From the NCBI RefSeq assembly GCF_042731755.1, contig NZ_JBHWLR010000005.1:310001-374000 (forward strand): 64,000 nucleotides of DNA. Direction: 5' to 3'. The notes under the pieces are model-generated. The model ran no database searches and had not been told where the DNA came from. It was given only the letters and a program-made list of their open reading frames with translations. Shown here piece after piece: positions 51,475 through 59,607 of this stretch. Positions within the stretch are counted from its first letter, which is position 1, and every line of letters begins with the position of its first letter. Both the position numbers and the translations under genes were made by a program. This stretch comes from Promicromonospora sp042731755. GTDB lineage: Bacteria; Actinomycetota; Actinomycetes; Actinomycetales; Cellulomonadaceae.

Positions 51475-52197
51475 CTAACCACGCGCGTCCTGTGCCTGCT
51501 CCCGCAGCAGGCGCAGGACGCGCGCCGCGTTGCGGTCCGTGGTGTCGATCTCGTGCAGCGGCTGCACCCGCAACGGGCCCTGCTCGCCGTTGTCGACCAG
51601 CACGTGCCGCGCGACCTCCTCGGCCGGCGCGAACCGGAGCGGTATCTCGTGGAAGAAGCCGCGCACCATGATCCAGCCGCCGGGACACTCCGCCTCGATC
51701 AGGTCGTGCACCTCCTGCGGTGTGCGGGGCCACGCGGCCCCCACCCAGCTCGCGGGCCGCAGGCGAATCCGGCGGTGTCGCAGCTTGCCGGCGAGCCAGT
51801 CAGCCGTACGTTCCGTGTTCGCGACGGCGACCTGCGGGTCGCCGGCATCGACGGGCGCGCCGAGCAGCGCCGCCGCCGCGAGCCCCTCGATCCGGAGGTC
51901 GAGGCCCACCAGGTCCTCGATCTGCTCGACGGAGAAGTAGACCCGGCCGGCCAGATCCGGATCGTGCTTGTGCTCGACGATCTGGCGACGAATGTCCTCG
52001 TCGAGCGGCTCCAGCTCCATCCGGATCTGCTTGCCCAGTACGGCGAGGATCTCCCGCAGCGACCCGAAGCTGGGCGTCCGCACGCCCGCCTCGAGCTGGG
52101 AGATCGACGCCCGGGACCGGCCGAGCCGACGCCCGAGCTCCTCCTGCGTGAGCCGGGCCTCCTGGCGGGCCTCCTTGATCAGTGCGGCGAGATCCAT
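51475..52197 (-). CDS. XRE-family regulator with unassigned C-terminal domain
   Basis: 240 residues. N-terminal Xre HTH (IKEARQEARLTQEELGRRLGRSRASISQLEAGVRTPSF, residues 7-44) as in antitoxin-like regulators. The remainder (about 60-240) is a globular domain that I cannot assign; it contains conserved-looking Trp-rich segments (LRPASWVGAAWPRTPQEVHDL, CPGGWIMVRGFFHEIPLRF). No toxin gene is adjacent. Convergent with glyS; divergent from the secreted protein gene across a 95-nt inverted repeat. Confidence 0.85.
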   Translation of the reverse strand: MDLAALIKEARQEARLTQEELGRRLGRSRASISQLEAGVRTPSFGSLREILAVLGKQIRMELEPLDEDIRRQIVEHKHDPDLAGRVYFSVEQIEDLVGLDLRIEGLAAAALLGAPVDAGDPQVAVANTERTADWLAGKLRHRRIRLRPASWVGAAWPRTPQEVHDLIEAECPGGWIMVRGFFHEIPLRFAPAEEVARHVLVDNGEQGPLRVQPLHEIDTTDRNAARVLRLLREQAQDARG

Positions 52198-52525
52198 CGC
52201 CCGATCGTGTCAGCGATCGGGCCCGCGGGCCGGGCGGAGTCGACGCGCCTGTGGACAACCTCTCCGGGGAAGTGGTTCGCCAGCCGGGTGCGTAACGGAG
52301 ACGTAGCAGTGCTCGCTCTGCGTTACGTACCTGGCTGACGAACCACTTCCCCGGAGGTCCCCCCGCGCGCCCGTCGGCCCCCGGACGGCCTTCCGTCCGG
52401 CCACTGCGCGGGTTCACCCGGGTGAGGTCGGCCCGAATCGGGTCATATCGCGCGGTGAGCGGGCTCTGAGAACTCGTAGCGCGCTCCGTCCAGGGGCGCC
52501 CCGAGTCACCGAGAAGGTTGGCCCC
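52198..52525. other. Divergent intergenic region with long inverted repeat
   Basis: 328 nt without a credible gene. It contains the inverted repeat at 52262-52356 and, further right, the promoter region of the secreted protein gene (52430-52525, with GAGAAGG as ribosome site). Confidence 0.8.
52262..52356. repeat. Long inverted repeat (36-nt arms)
   Basis: Arms 52262-52297 and 52321-52356 pair over 36 nt with three mismatches (each starts CTCCGGGGAAGTGGTTCG) around a 23-nt centre. It lies upstream of two divergent genes, so it is not an ordinary terminator. Confidence 0.85.
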
Positions 52526-53068
52526 ATGATCCGCCGCACCATCGTCGCCCTGGTGAGCGTGCTCGCGCTCGCTCTCACGGCGTCGGCCCCCGCGCAGGCC
52601 GCGACCGTCTACACCACGAACGTGACGCTCGACGCGAAGCCCGAGCCGGTCGCGAAGAACAAGACGGTCACCCTCAAGGGGACGCTCAAGTACAAGAAGG
52701 ACGGTCAGTGGCGCGCCCTGCCCACGACCAAGGTCCTGACCGTGGTCTTCGACCCGGCGGGCCCGGACAAGCCCCGCAAGATCGGCCTGGTCCGGACCAC
52801 GCGCACCGGCGCGTACACGTACAAGGCCACGGCGTCCCGCTCGGGCAAGTGGACGGTGCGGTACGCGGGCAAGGCCGGCACCTTCCGGGCCGACTCCGGC
52901 GCCGACGCCGTCTGCGTGTACTCGGCCGGGCGGTGGCAGTGCCCCGTCTCGCCGACCAACCCCGACCTCGACTGCGCGGACATCGGCAAGACGGTCTGGG
53001 TCGGCACCAAGGACTACCACGCGCTCGACGCCGACAACGACGGCTGGGGCTGCGACTCCTACTCCTGA
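52526..53068 (+). CDS. Secreted protein with C-terminal Excalibur-like calcium-binding motif
   Basis: 180 residues. Sec signal peptide (1-26, ending SAPAQAA). The mature part begins with an Ig-like beta-sandwich (about 30-125; KPEPVAKNKTVTLKGTLKY). The C-terminus has Cys-DxDxDG-Cys features: NPDLDCADIGKTVWV and DADNDGWGCDSYS, which match the Excalibur domain (DxDxDGxxC). Extracellular, probably cell-surface or matrix. Followed by hairpin at 53101. Function unknown. Confidence 0.83.
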   Translation: MIRRTIVALVSVLALALTASAPAQAATVYTTNVTLDAKPEPVAKNKTVTLKGTLKYKKDGQWRALPTTKVLTVVFDPAGPDKPRKIGLVRTTRTGAYTYKATASRSGKWTVRYAGKAGTFRADSGADAVCVYSAGRWQCPVSPTNPDLDCADIGKTVWVGTKDYHALDADNDGWGCDSYS

Positions 53069-53100
53069 CCGGCTCGCCCCGGACCCTCACGGCGGGTCCG

Positions 53101-53128
53101 CCCGGTCGCCCGAAGGCGGGTGACCGGG
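53101..53128 (+). terminator. Hairpin terminator after the Excalibur-like gene
   Basis: CCCGGTC-G-CCCG, loop AAGG, right arm CGGG-T-GACCGGG; 32 nt after the stop codon, 42 nt before the siderophore permease gene. Confidence 0.65.
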
Positions 53129-53163
53129 CGCACGTACCGACCATGCCGGACCGTGTGGAATGC

Positions 53164-53182
53164 TTAGGCAATGCTTACCTCA
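53164..53182. promoter_or_regulatory. IdeR/DtxR-type iron box at the siderophore operon start
   Basis: TTAGGCAATGCTTACCTCA matches the DtxR/IdeR consensus TTAGGTTAGCCTAACCTAA in 13 of 19 positions. It overlaps the proposed start codon of the first permease (ATG at 53171). Confidence 0.7.
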
Positions 53183-54217
53183 CCTCCGGCAGCGCCCGCG
53201 GGACGCCGTGAGGGTGCGGAAGCCGTAGCCCAGCGTGCCCGGCGTCGGACGTTCGCGTTGCTCACGGCGCTCGCCGCGCTGCTGCTCGTCGTCCTGGCGA
53301 GCCTCGCGCTCGGCGTCCGGGACATCAACCCGGCCGAGGTCTGGCGAGCGCTGACGGCACCCGTCGCCGGGTTCATGGACCACGACGTGGTGCTGGAGCA
53401 GCGTCTGCCCCGCACCGTCGTGGGCCTGGCGGCGGGTGTCGCGCTCGGCACGGCGGGCACGCTGATCCAGGGCGTCACCCGCAACCCGATCGCCGACCCC
53501 GGCCTGCTGGGCCTGAACTCGGGTGCGTCGCTGGCGGTCGTGTGCGCGGTCTGGCTGCTGGGCATCACCTCGCCGCTGGGCTACGTCTGGTTCGCGTTCC
53601 TGGGGGCCGCCGTCGCTGCCGCGATCGTGTTCTCGGTGGGGCGCGGCCAGCCGGTGCGGCTCGCGCTGGTCGGGGCCGCGGTCACCGCGCTGATCACACC
53701 CCTGATCACCCTGGTGCTGCTGCGCGACCAGCAGGCGTTCAACCTGTACCGGTTCTGGTCCGTCGGCTCCCTGACCGGCCGGGGCCTGGACACCGTCACG
53801 GCGCTGTGGCCGTTCATCGTGGTCGGCCTCGTGCTCGCGGCGGTGCTCGCGCACCGGCTCAACATGCTCGCCCTCGGGGACGACGTCGCCACGGCGCTCG
53901 GCCAGCGGGTCGGCACCACGCGCGCGCTCGCGGCCGTCGCGATCGTGCTGCTCGCGGGCACCGCGACCTCGCTCGCCGGGCCCATCGCGCTCGTCGGGCT
54001 CGTGGTGCCGCACGCGGCCCGGCGCCTCGTCGGCACGGACTACCGCTGGGTCATGGCGATCGGCGCCCTCCTGGGCCCGGTGATGCTGCTGACCGCCGAC
54101 GTCCTCGGCCGGATCCTCCTGCCCCGCTCCGAGCTGGAGGCCGGCGTGGTCGCCGCGCTCCTCGGCGCGCCTGTGCTCGTCGCCGTGGCCCGCAGCCGGA
54201 ACGTGGTGGGGGCCTGA
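53171..54217 (+). CDS. Iron-siderophore ABC transporter permease (FecCD type) 1
   Basis: 348 residues, about nine to ten membrane helices. FecCD signatures: VVLEQRLPRTVVGLAAGVALGTAGTLIQGVTRNPIADPGLLGLNSGAS and GPIALVGLVVPHAARRLVGTDYRW. The ATG overlaps an iron box, so either translation begins here within the operator or a start further downstream is used. Stop overlaps the second permease start (TGATG). Confidence 0.93.
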   Translation: MLTSPPAAPAGRREGAEAVAQRARRRTFALLTALAALLLVVLASLALGVRDINPAEVWRALTAPVAGFMDHDVVLEQRLPRTVVGLAAGVALGTAGTLIQGVTRNPIADPGLLGLNSGASLAVVCAVWLLGITSPLGYVWFAFLGAAVAAAIVFSVGRGQPVRLALVGAAVTALITPLITLVLLRDQQAFNLYRFWSVGSLTGRGLDTVTALWPFIVVGLVLAAVLAHRLNMLALGDDVATALGQRVGTTRALAAVAIVLLAGTATSLAGPIALVGLVVPHAARRLVGTDYRWVMAIGALLGPVMLLTADVLGRILLPRSELEAGVVAALLGAPVLVAVARSRNVVGA

Positions 54218-55281
54218 TGTCCACGCCCGCCCCGGCCACCCCCGCCCGGGTCACCGACACCACGGTCACCACCGTCGCCGGCCTGCGCACCCTCCGCCGC
54301 CGCAGGCAGGCGCTCGTCGTCTCCGGGATGGTGCTCGTGGTGCTCGTCGCCGGGACGGCGGCGCTCCTGATGGGCGCGGCCGGCCTCACGCCGGGCCAGG
54401 CGATCGCCGGCGTGCTCGGCCTCGGCGACAAGGGCGACGTCTTCGTCGTCCAGAAGCTCCGCCTGCCCCGCATCGAGGCGGCCGTCGTGGTCGGCGTCGC
54501 GTTCGGCCTGGCCGGCGCCCTCTTCCAGTCGACGCTGCGCAACCCCCTCGCCTCCCCCGACATCCTCGGCATCTCCACCGGTGCGAGCCTCGGGGCCGTG
54601 ATCGGTGTGCTCGTCCTGGGGCTGAGCGGCATGGCGTTGTCCGGCCTGGCGTTCGCCGGCGCGGCCACCGTCGCGCTCGCGATCTGGCTGCTGGCGTGGC
54701 GCAAGGGCCTGCACTCGATCCGGTTCGTGCTGGTCGGCGTCGGGTTCGCGTACCTGGGCTCCTCGCTGATCGCCTGGGCCATGGCCCGGTCGGAGGAGAA
54801 CGAGGCGGCGGCCGTCCTGATCTGGACCGTCGGCTCGGTGTCCGACGTCCGCGGCGAACAGCTCACGCTCGTCGCCGTCGGGACGCTCGTGCTGTGCGCC
54901 GCGGCCGTCGTCGTCTCGCGGACGCAGGGGCCGCTCGCCCTCGGCGACGACAACGCGCGCGCCCTGGGCGTGCACGTGGACGCCGCGCGCGTCGGCACCC
55001 TGCTGCTGGCCGTCACGCTCGTCGCGCTCGCTACCAGCGCCGCCGGCCCCATCGCGTTCGTCGCCCTGGTCGCGCCCGCCATCGCGCGCCGCCTGGTGAA
55101 CGACGGCGGCGCGGCCCTCGTCGCGTCGGCCACGACCGGCGCCGCCCTGACCCTGGTCGCGGACGTGATCGCCCAGCACGGGCTGCTCGGCGTCGCCGCC
55201 CCCGTCGGGATCGTCACGGGGCTCGTGGGCGCCCCCTACCTGCTGTGGCTGCTCGCCACGACCGAGAAGAGGAGCCGATGA
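54217..55281 (+). CDS. Iron-siderophore ABC transporter permease (FecCD type) 2
   Basis: 354 residues. FecCD family: QKLRLPRIEAAVVVGVAFGLAGALFQSTLRNPLASPDILGISTGAS and GPIAFVALVAPAIARRLVNDGG. ATG overlaps the upstream stop by one base; its own stop overlaps the ATPase start (ATGA). Forms the heterodimeric channel with the preceding permease. Confidence 0.93.
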   Translation: MSTPAPATPARVTDTTVTTVAGLRTLRRRRQALVVSGMVLVVLVAGTAALLMGAAGLTPGQAIAGVLGLGDKGDVFVVQKLRLPRIEAAVVVGVAFGLAGALFQSTLRNPLASPDILGISTGASLGAVIGVLVLGLSGMALSGLAFAGAATVALAIWLLAWRKGLHSIRFVLVGVGFAYLGSSLIAWAMARSEENEAAAVLIWTVGSVSDVRGEQLTLVAVGTLVLCAAAVVVSRTQGPLALGDDNARALGVHVDAARVGTLLLAVTLVALATSAAGPIAFVALVAPAIARRLVNDGGAALVASATTGAALTLVADVIAQHGLLGVAAPVGIVTGLVGAPYLLWLLATTEKRSR

Positions 55282-56069
55282 CCAACCTGCGCGCCGAAGG
55301 CGTCAGCCTGGGCTACGACGGCCTGAAGGTCATCGAGAACCTCGACCTGACGCTGCCCGACGGCAAGATCACCGCCGTCGTCGGGCCCAACGCCTGCGGC
55401 AAGTCCACGCTGCTGCGCGGGCTGGCCCGCCTGCACCCGCTCGACGGCGGACGCATCACGCTGGACGGCGCCGACATCACGCAGATGCCGCGCAAGGAGC
55501 TGGCCCGCAAGGTCGGCATGCTGCCGCAGTCGTCCATCGCACCGGACGGCGTGCGGGTCGCCGAGCTCGTCAGCCGCGGCCGGTACCCGCACCAGGGCTG
55601 GTTCGGCCGCCACTCCTCCGACGACGACGCCGTGGTCACCACCGCGCTGGAGTCCACCGGCGTCGCGGAGCTGGCGGACCGGCCCGTCGCCGAGCTCTCG
55701 GGCGGGCAGCGGCAGCGCGTGTGGATCGCGATGGTGCTGGCGCAGCAGACCGACATCGTGCTGCTCGACGAGCCGACCACGTTCCTCGACGTCCGCCACC
55801 AGCTCGACCTGCTGGACCTGCTCACGGAGCTGAACCGGAACCAGGGGACCACGGTCGCGATGGTGCTGCACGAGCTCAACCTCGCGGCCCGGTACGCCGA
55901 CCACCTGGTCGTGATGTCGGCCGGCCGGATCGTCGCCGAGGGGCTGCCGTCGGACGTGCTGACCCGCGAGGTGGTCGACAAGGCGTTCGGGCTGCGTGCT
56001 CAGGTCGTGCTCGACCCCGTGGCAGGCTCGCCGCTCGTGGTGCCGGTCGGGCGCTACCACTCGAAGTAG
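55278..56069 (+). CDS. Iron-siderophore ABC transporter ATPase (FepC type)
   Basis: 263 residues. Walker A GPNACGKST, signature LSGGQRQR, Walker B IVLLDEPTTFLDVRHQLDLLDLL, H-loop VLHELNLAARYADHLVVM. The Q-loop segment MLPQSSIAPDGVRVAELVSRGRYPHQGWFGR is typical of siderophore importers. GGAG ribosome site inside the preceding gene. Confidence 0.95.
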   Translation: MTNLRAEGVSLGYDGLKVIENLDLTLPDGKITAVVGPNACGKSTLLRGLARLHPLDGGRITLDGADITQMPRKELARKVGMLPQSSIAPDGVRVAELVSRGRYPHQGWFGRHSSDDDAVVTTALESTGVAELADRPVAELSGGQRQRVWIAMVLAQQTDIVLLDEPTTFLDVRHQLDLLDLLTELNRNQGTTVAMVLHELNLAARYADHLVVMSAGRIVAEGLPSDVLTREVVDKAFGLRAQVVLDPVAGSPLVVPVGRYHSK

Positions 56070-56074
56070 TCCCG

Positions 56075-56101
56075 CCCGTCGGAGCGGTCCCGCCCGACGG
56101 G
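56075..56101 (+). terminator. Weak hairpin after the ATPase gene
   Basis: CCCGTCGG and CCGACGGG separated by 11 nt. Shortly after the ATPase stop and before the second iron box; may end the permease-ATPase transcript. Confidence 0.4.
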
Positions 56102-56157
56102 GGCGTGGTTTACCTCACGCAGACCTCCCTCAATTTCGCAACATCCCCGTGATCTAT

Positions 56158-56176
56158 TGTGGTTAGGGTTACCTCA
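56158..56176. promoter_or_regulatory. IdeR/DtxR-type iron box upstream of the siderophore-binding protein
   Basis: TGTGGTTAGGGTTACCTCA agrees with TTAGGTTAGGCTAACCTAA in about 14 of 19 positions. It lies 50 nt upstream of the GTG start of the binding protein, giving that gene its own iron-controlled promoter. Confidence 0.7.
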
Positions 56177-56225
56177 TCTCGGCCGGCACCCGCCGGTCGT
56201 TCGACTGACCATCCCGGGAGAAACC

Positions 56226-57275
56226 GTGCGACCTCGCCGATCCCTCGCAGCGGCCGTCGGCCTCGTCGCCGCGTCCGCCCTCGCCCTCGCCGGCTGCGCG
56301 TCCGAAGAGCCGGCCGGCAGCGACGCCGCCACGCCGTCCGCCAGTGCCTCCGGCGCGACGGACGAGTTCCCCCTGACCATCGAGCACGCGCTCGGCGAGA
56401 CCACCATCGAGGCGGCGCCCGAGCGCGTCGCCACCTGGGGCTGGGGCTCGACCGAGGCCGCGATCGCGGCGGGCGTCTTCCCGGTCGCCGTCGCCGAGCA
56501 GACCTGGACGGTCGGCGAGGGCAACCTCCTGCCGTGGGTCGAGGAGGCCTACGACGAGGCGGGCGTGGAGCACCCCACCGTGCTCACCGACGCCGAGGGC
56601 GGCGCGACCGTGCCCTACGAGGAGTTCGCGGCCGCCGAGCCCGACGTCATCATCGCCACCTACTCGGGCCTCACGCAGGAGCAGTACGACCTGCTCAGCG
56701 AGATCGCCCCGACCGTCGCCTACCCGGAGACGGCCTGGCAGACCCCGTGGGACGAGATCATCACCGCCACGGACGCCGCCCTCGGCCGCAGCGCCGCCGG
56801 CGAGGCCAAGGTCCAGGAGATCAACGACTACCTGGCCGAGCAGGCCGAGGCCCACCCGGAGTTCGCGGGCAAGACGGTCGCCGCGATCGTCGACTCGCCC
56901 GACAAGGGCGAGATCTACGTCTACCGGGCCGGCGACCCGCGCGCCGGATTCCTGGAGGGCCTCGGCTTCGAGACCGCCCCGGCCGTCGAGGAGCTCGCGC
57001 CGGACGACGGCCAGTTCTTCTACACGCTCTCCTACGAGGAGCTCGACAAGCTCGACTCCGACGTCGTCGTGGCCTACACCTACACCGAGGAGGAGGCCGC
57101 GGCGCTCCCCGACAAGAAGGAGCTGCAGGCCCTGCCCGCCGTCAAGGACGGCAAGGTCGCGCAGCAGGTCGGCACCGTCGCGGTCTCGGCCGTCTCGCCG
57201 CCCACGGCCCTGTCGGTCGAGTACCCCGAGGGCATGCCCCTCCTGATCGACGCGCTGGCCGAAACTCTCGGCTGA
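56226..57275 (+). CDS. Iron-siderophore-binding lipoprotein
   Basis: 349 residues, periplasmic-binding protein of FepB/FhuD-like family (class III, one domain linked by a long helix). Signal peptide with lipobox LAGC, Cys24. Conserved VATWGWGSTEAAIAAGVFPVAVAEQ and VIIATYSGLTQEQYDLLSEIAPTVAYP. GTG at 56226 is chosen over longer frames because it opens the Arg-rich signal peptide and has GGGAGAA upstream. Fourth gene of the siderophore locus, with its own iron box. Ends just before a bidirectional hairpin. Confidence 0.93.
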   Translation: MRPRRSLAAAVGLVAASALALAGCASEEPAGSDAATPSASASGATDEFPLTIEHALGETTIEAAPERVATWGWGSTEAAIAAGVFPVAVAEQTWTVGEGNLLPWVEEAYDEAGVEHPTVLTDAEGGATVPYEEFAAAEPDVIIATYSGLTQEQYDLLSEIAPTVAYPETAWQTPWDEIITATDAALGRSAAGEAKVQEINDYLAEQAEAHPEFAGKTVAAIVDSPDKGEIYVYRAGDPRAGFLEGLGFETAPAVEELAPDDGQFFYTLSYEELDKLDSDVVVAYTYTEEEAAALPDKKELQALPAVKDGKVAQQVGTVAVSAVSPPTALSVEYPEGMPLLIDALAETLG

Positions 57276-57290
57276 CCCTCCCCGACCCGC

Positions 57291-57347
57291 TGAGTGCGGG
57301 GTATCTGCGGCCCAACAGGCGTCGGGACCGCAGATACCCCGCACTCA
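57291..57347. terminator. Bidirectional terminator (20-bp perfect hairpin)
   Basis: Arms TGAGTGCGGGGTATCTGCGG (57291-57310) and its exact complement (57328-57347) with a 17-nt loop, between the convergent binding-protein and uppS genes. Shares its TGAGTGC-GGGTAT-TG core with the damaged hairpin at 10591. Confidence 0.85.
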
Positions 57348-57351
57348 ACGT

Positions 57352-58149
57352 CTATCGGGGCTTGGGGGCGTCCAGGGCGCCGCCGTAGCGGCGGTCGCGC
57401 TTCGCGTACTCCTCGACGGCGTGCCAGAGGTGCCGGCGGTCGACGTCGGGCCAGGGCTCGTCGAGGAACACCATCTCGGCGTACGCCGCCTGCCACAGCA
57501 TGAAGTTCGACGTGCGCTGCTCACCGGACGAGCGCAGGAACAGGTCCACGTCGGGCACGTCGGGCAGGTACAGGTACTTCTGCACGGTCTTCTCGGTGAT
57601 GCGCTTCGGGTCCAGCCTGCCCGCGGCGGCGTCCCGCGCCATGGCCGCGGCCGCGTCGGCCAGCTCGGCCCGGCTGCCGTAGTTGACGCACATCGTCAGC
57701 GTGCAGAGGTCGTTGTCCTTGGTGCGCTCCTCGGCCTCCTGGAGCACGTCGATCACGGACTTCCACAGCTTCGGACGGCGTCCGGCCCACCGGATCCGCA
57801 CGCCCCACGACGCCATGACGTCGCACTGGCGCTTCATGACCTCGTGCGTGAAGTTCATCAGGAAGCGCACCTCCTCGGGCGAGCGCTTCCAGTTCTCCGT
57901 GCTGAACGCGTACGCCGAGACGTACTCCACGCCCACGTCGACAGCCCCCGCCACGACGTCGAGCAGGGAGTTCTCGCCCGCCCGGTGCCCCTCGATGCGC
58001 GGCAGGCCGCGCGCGTTGGCCCAGCGCCCGTTGCCGTCCATGACGACGGCGACGTGGCGCGGCAGGAACTCCTTGGGGATGCGCGGAGCCTGCTCGCCGG
58101 ACGGGTGCGGGAACGGCTTGACCAGGTCCCGGCGGGTGTTCCGGGCCAT
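57352..58149 (-). CDS. uppS: Isoprenyl transferase (undecaprenyl diphosphate synthase type)
   Basis: 265 residues, cis-prenyltransferase that makes polyprenyl diphosphate carriers for cell-wall synthesis. Motifs: HVAVVMDGNGRWANARGLPRIEGHRAG with catalytic Asp38, SAYAFSTENWKRSPEEVRFLM, and DLFLRSSGEQRTSNFMLWQAAYAEMVF. ATG overlaps the recO stop by one base (TGATG), so translation is coupled. In mycobacteria and relatives such second cis-prenyltransferases make decaprenyl diphosphate; chain length cannot be read from the sequence. Confidence 0.95.
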   Translation of the reverse strand: MARNTRRDLVKPFPHPSGEQAPRIPKEFLPRHVAVVMDGNGRWANARGLPRIEGHRAGENSLLDVVAGAVDVGVEYVSAYAFSTENWKRSPEEVRFLMNFTHEVMKRQCDVMASWGVRIRWAGRRPKLWKSVIDVLQEAEERTKDNDLCTLTMCVNYGSRAELADAAAAMARDAAAGRLDPKRITEKTVQKYLYLPDVPDVDLFLRSSGEQRTSNFMLWQAAYAEMVFLDEPWPDVDRRHLWHAVEEYAKRDRRYGGALDAPKPR

Positions 58150-58895
58150 CAGCGCTCCACCATCTTCAACGATCGCAACGTTCTCTCCAGGTAGTACTGG
58201 CCGTAGGCGGCGACGATGCCGCTCGCCTCCTTGCGGTGCCGCGCGTCGGACGCGTCGGCGGTCGCCCAGTCGCCCGCGAGCAGCGAGGACAGCAGGGCGA
58301 AGGTCTCAGGCGCCGGCGCCGTGGAACCCGGCGGCCGGCAGCGCGGGCAGACGGCGCCGCCCTGCGCCACGTTGAACGAGTGGTGCGGCCCGGGTTCGCC
58401 GCAGCGCGCGCAGTCCTCGAACGACGGCGCCCAGCCGGCCACCGCGAGGGCGCGCAGCAGGTACGAGTCGAGGACCAGGCCGGCGTCGTGGTGCCGCTCG
58501 GACAGCGCTCGCAGGCCCCCGGCCAGCAGCCAGTACTGCTGCACCGCGGGCTCGTGCTCCGCCGCGACCAGCCGGTCGGCGGCCTCCAACATCACCGTGC
58601 CGGACGTGTACAGGCCGTAGTCCTCGCTGATGGACCGGGCGTACGCGCCGATGGTCTCGACCTGCGTGACCGTGTCGAGCCCCATGCCCGGCCGCGGGCT
58701 GCGGCCCGTGTGGAGCTGCACGTCGACCGCCATGAACGGCTCCAGGCGCGCCCCGAACTTGGACGACGTGCGCCGCACGCCCTTGCCCACCCCGCGCACC
58801 TTGCCGTGCTCGCGCGTCAGGAACGTGACGATGCGGTCCGCCTCGCCCAGCTTCTGGGTGCGCAGCACGATCGCGTCGTCTCGGTACAGGGGCAC
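58149..58895 (-). CDS. recO: DNA repair protein RecO
   Basis: 248 residues. N-terminal OB fold (YRDDAIVLRTQKLGEADRIVTFLTREHGKVRGVGKGVRR), helical middle part, and a zinc-finger-like CARCGEPGP ... GGAVCPRCR in the C-terminal half. RecO anneals ssDNA-SSB complexes and helps load RecA in the RecF pathway. Co-transcribed with uppS, the usual actinobacterial pairing. Confidence 0.95.
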   Translation of the reverse strand: MPLYRDDAIVLRTQKLGEADRIVTFLTREHGKVRGVGKGVRRTSSKFGARLEPFMAVDVQLHTGRSPRPGMGLDTVTQVETIGAYARSISEDYGLYTSGTVMLEAADRLVAAEHEPAVQQYWLLAGGLRALSERHHDAGLVLDSYLLRALAVAGWAPSFEDCARCGEPGPHHSFNVAQGGAVCPRCRPPGSTAPAPETFALLSSLLAGDWATADASDARHRKEASGIVAAYGQYYLERTLRSLKMVER

Positions 58896-58946
58896 GAAGC
58901 CATTCTGCCCCCAGTCACCGACACTCCGGGACAGCCGGCGCCGAGC

Positions 58947-59576
58947 TCAGCGCTCGACGAAACGCGTCCCGTCCGGCGTCAGCTCCGGCTCCCACACGAA
59001 CCGGTGGATCACGTGCTTCTCCAGGATCCAGCGCGCCAGCAGCGCGACGCCGCCCCAGATCACGAAGAGCAGGAGCGTCTGGAGGAAGTTGATGCTGATC
59101 TTGTCGAAGCCGGTCAGCGCCAGCGTGGGGATCAGGAAGATCAGGCCGAGGAACGCGGGCAGGAGCTGGATGCCGACCCACTGCACCACCGAGAGCATGT
59201 CGACCCGGCGCTCGGCGACCACGCCGTGGTAGTCCATCACGTTGACCACGTGGTCGGCGCGCCACTTGGCGACGTGCCGGGCGACCGTCCACTGCGCGTC
59301 CCGCGCCTCCAGGGCGGCGCTGCCCGTCGGCAGCCAGATCCCGAGGATCTGGTGGATCTCGGCGGGCGTCAGGTACCCCTTGTCGAGGATCGCGAGACTG
59401 TGCACGGGCGGCTGGCGGGTGTTGGTCGGCAGCACCAGGGCGGCCAGGAACAGCAGCACGCCGCCGGTCCCGAGCAGGCCCACGAGCGCGTCCGGGAGCC
59501 ACGGCAGGAGCAGGGTCGCGGTGGCGAACGCCAGGGCGCCGAGCAGCGCGCAGACGATGCGGTTCTTCATGGTCAT
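58947..59576 (-). CDS. Membrane protein of unknown function
   Basis: About 209 residues (start at 59576 or 59570; neither has a clear ribosome site). Two N-terminal helices (IVCALLGALAFATATLLL and ALVGLLGTGGVLLFLAALVL), a cytoplasmic His/Trp-containing middle (PAEIHQILGIWLPTGSAALEARDAQWTVARHVAKWRADHVV), then two more helices and a basic C-terminus. No known family recognised. Downstream of the MarR gene on the same strand, 31 nt away. Confidence 0.75.
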   Translation of the reverse strand: MTMKNRIVCALLGALAFATATLLLPWLPDALVGLLGTGGVLLFLAALVLPTNTRQPPVHSLAILDKGYLTPAEIHQILGIWLPTGSAALEARDAQWTVARHVAKWRADHVVNVMDYHGVVAERRVDMLSVVQWVGIQLLPAFLGLIFLIPTLALTGFDKISINFLQTLLLFVIWGGVALLARWILEKHVIHRFVWEPELTPDGTRFVER

Positions 59577-59607
59577 GGTAGGTAGGACTTTACCGGCATC
59601 CGAGCGC

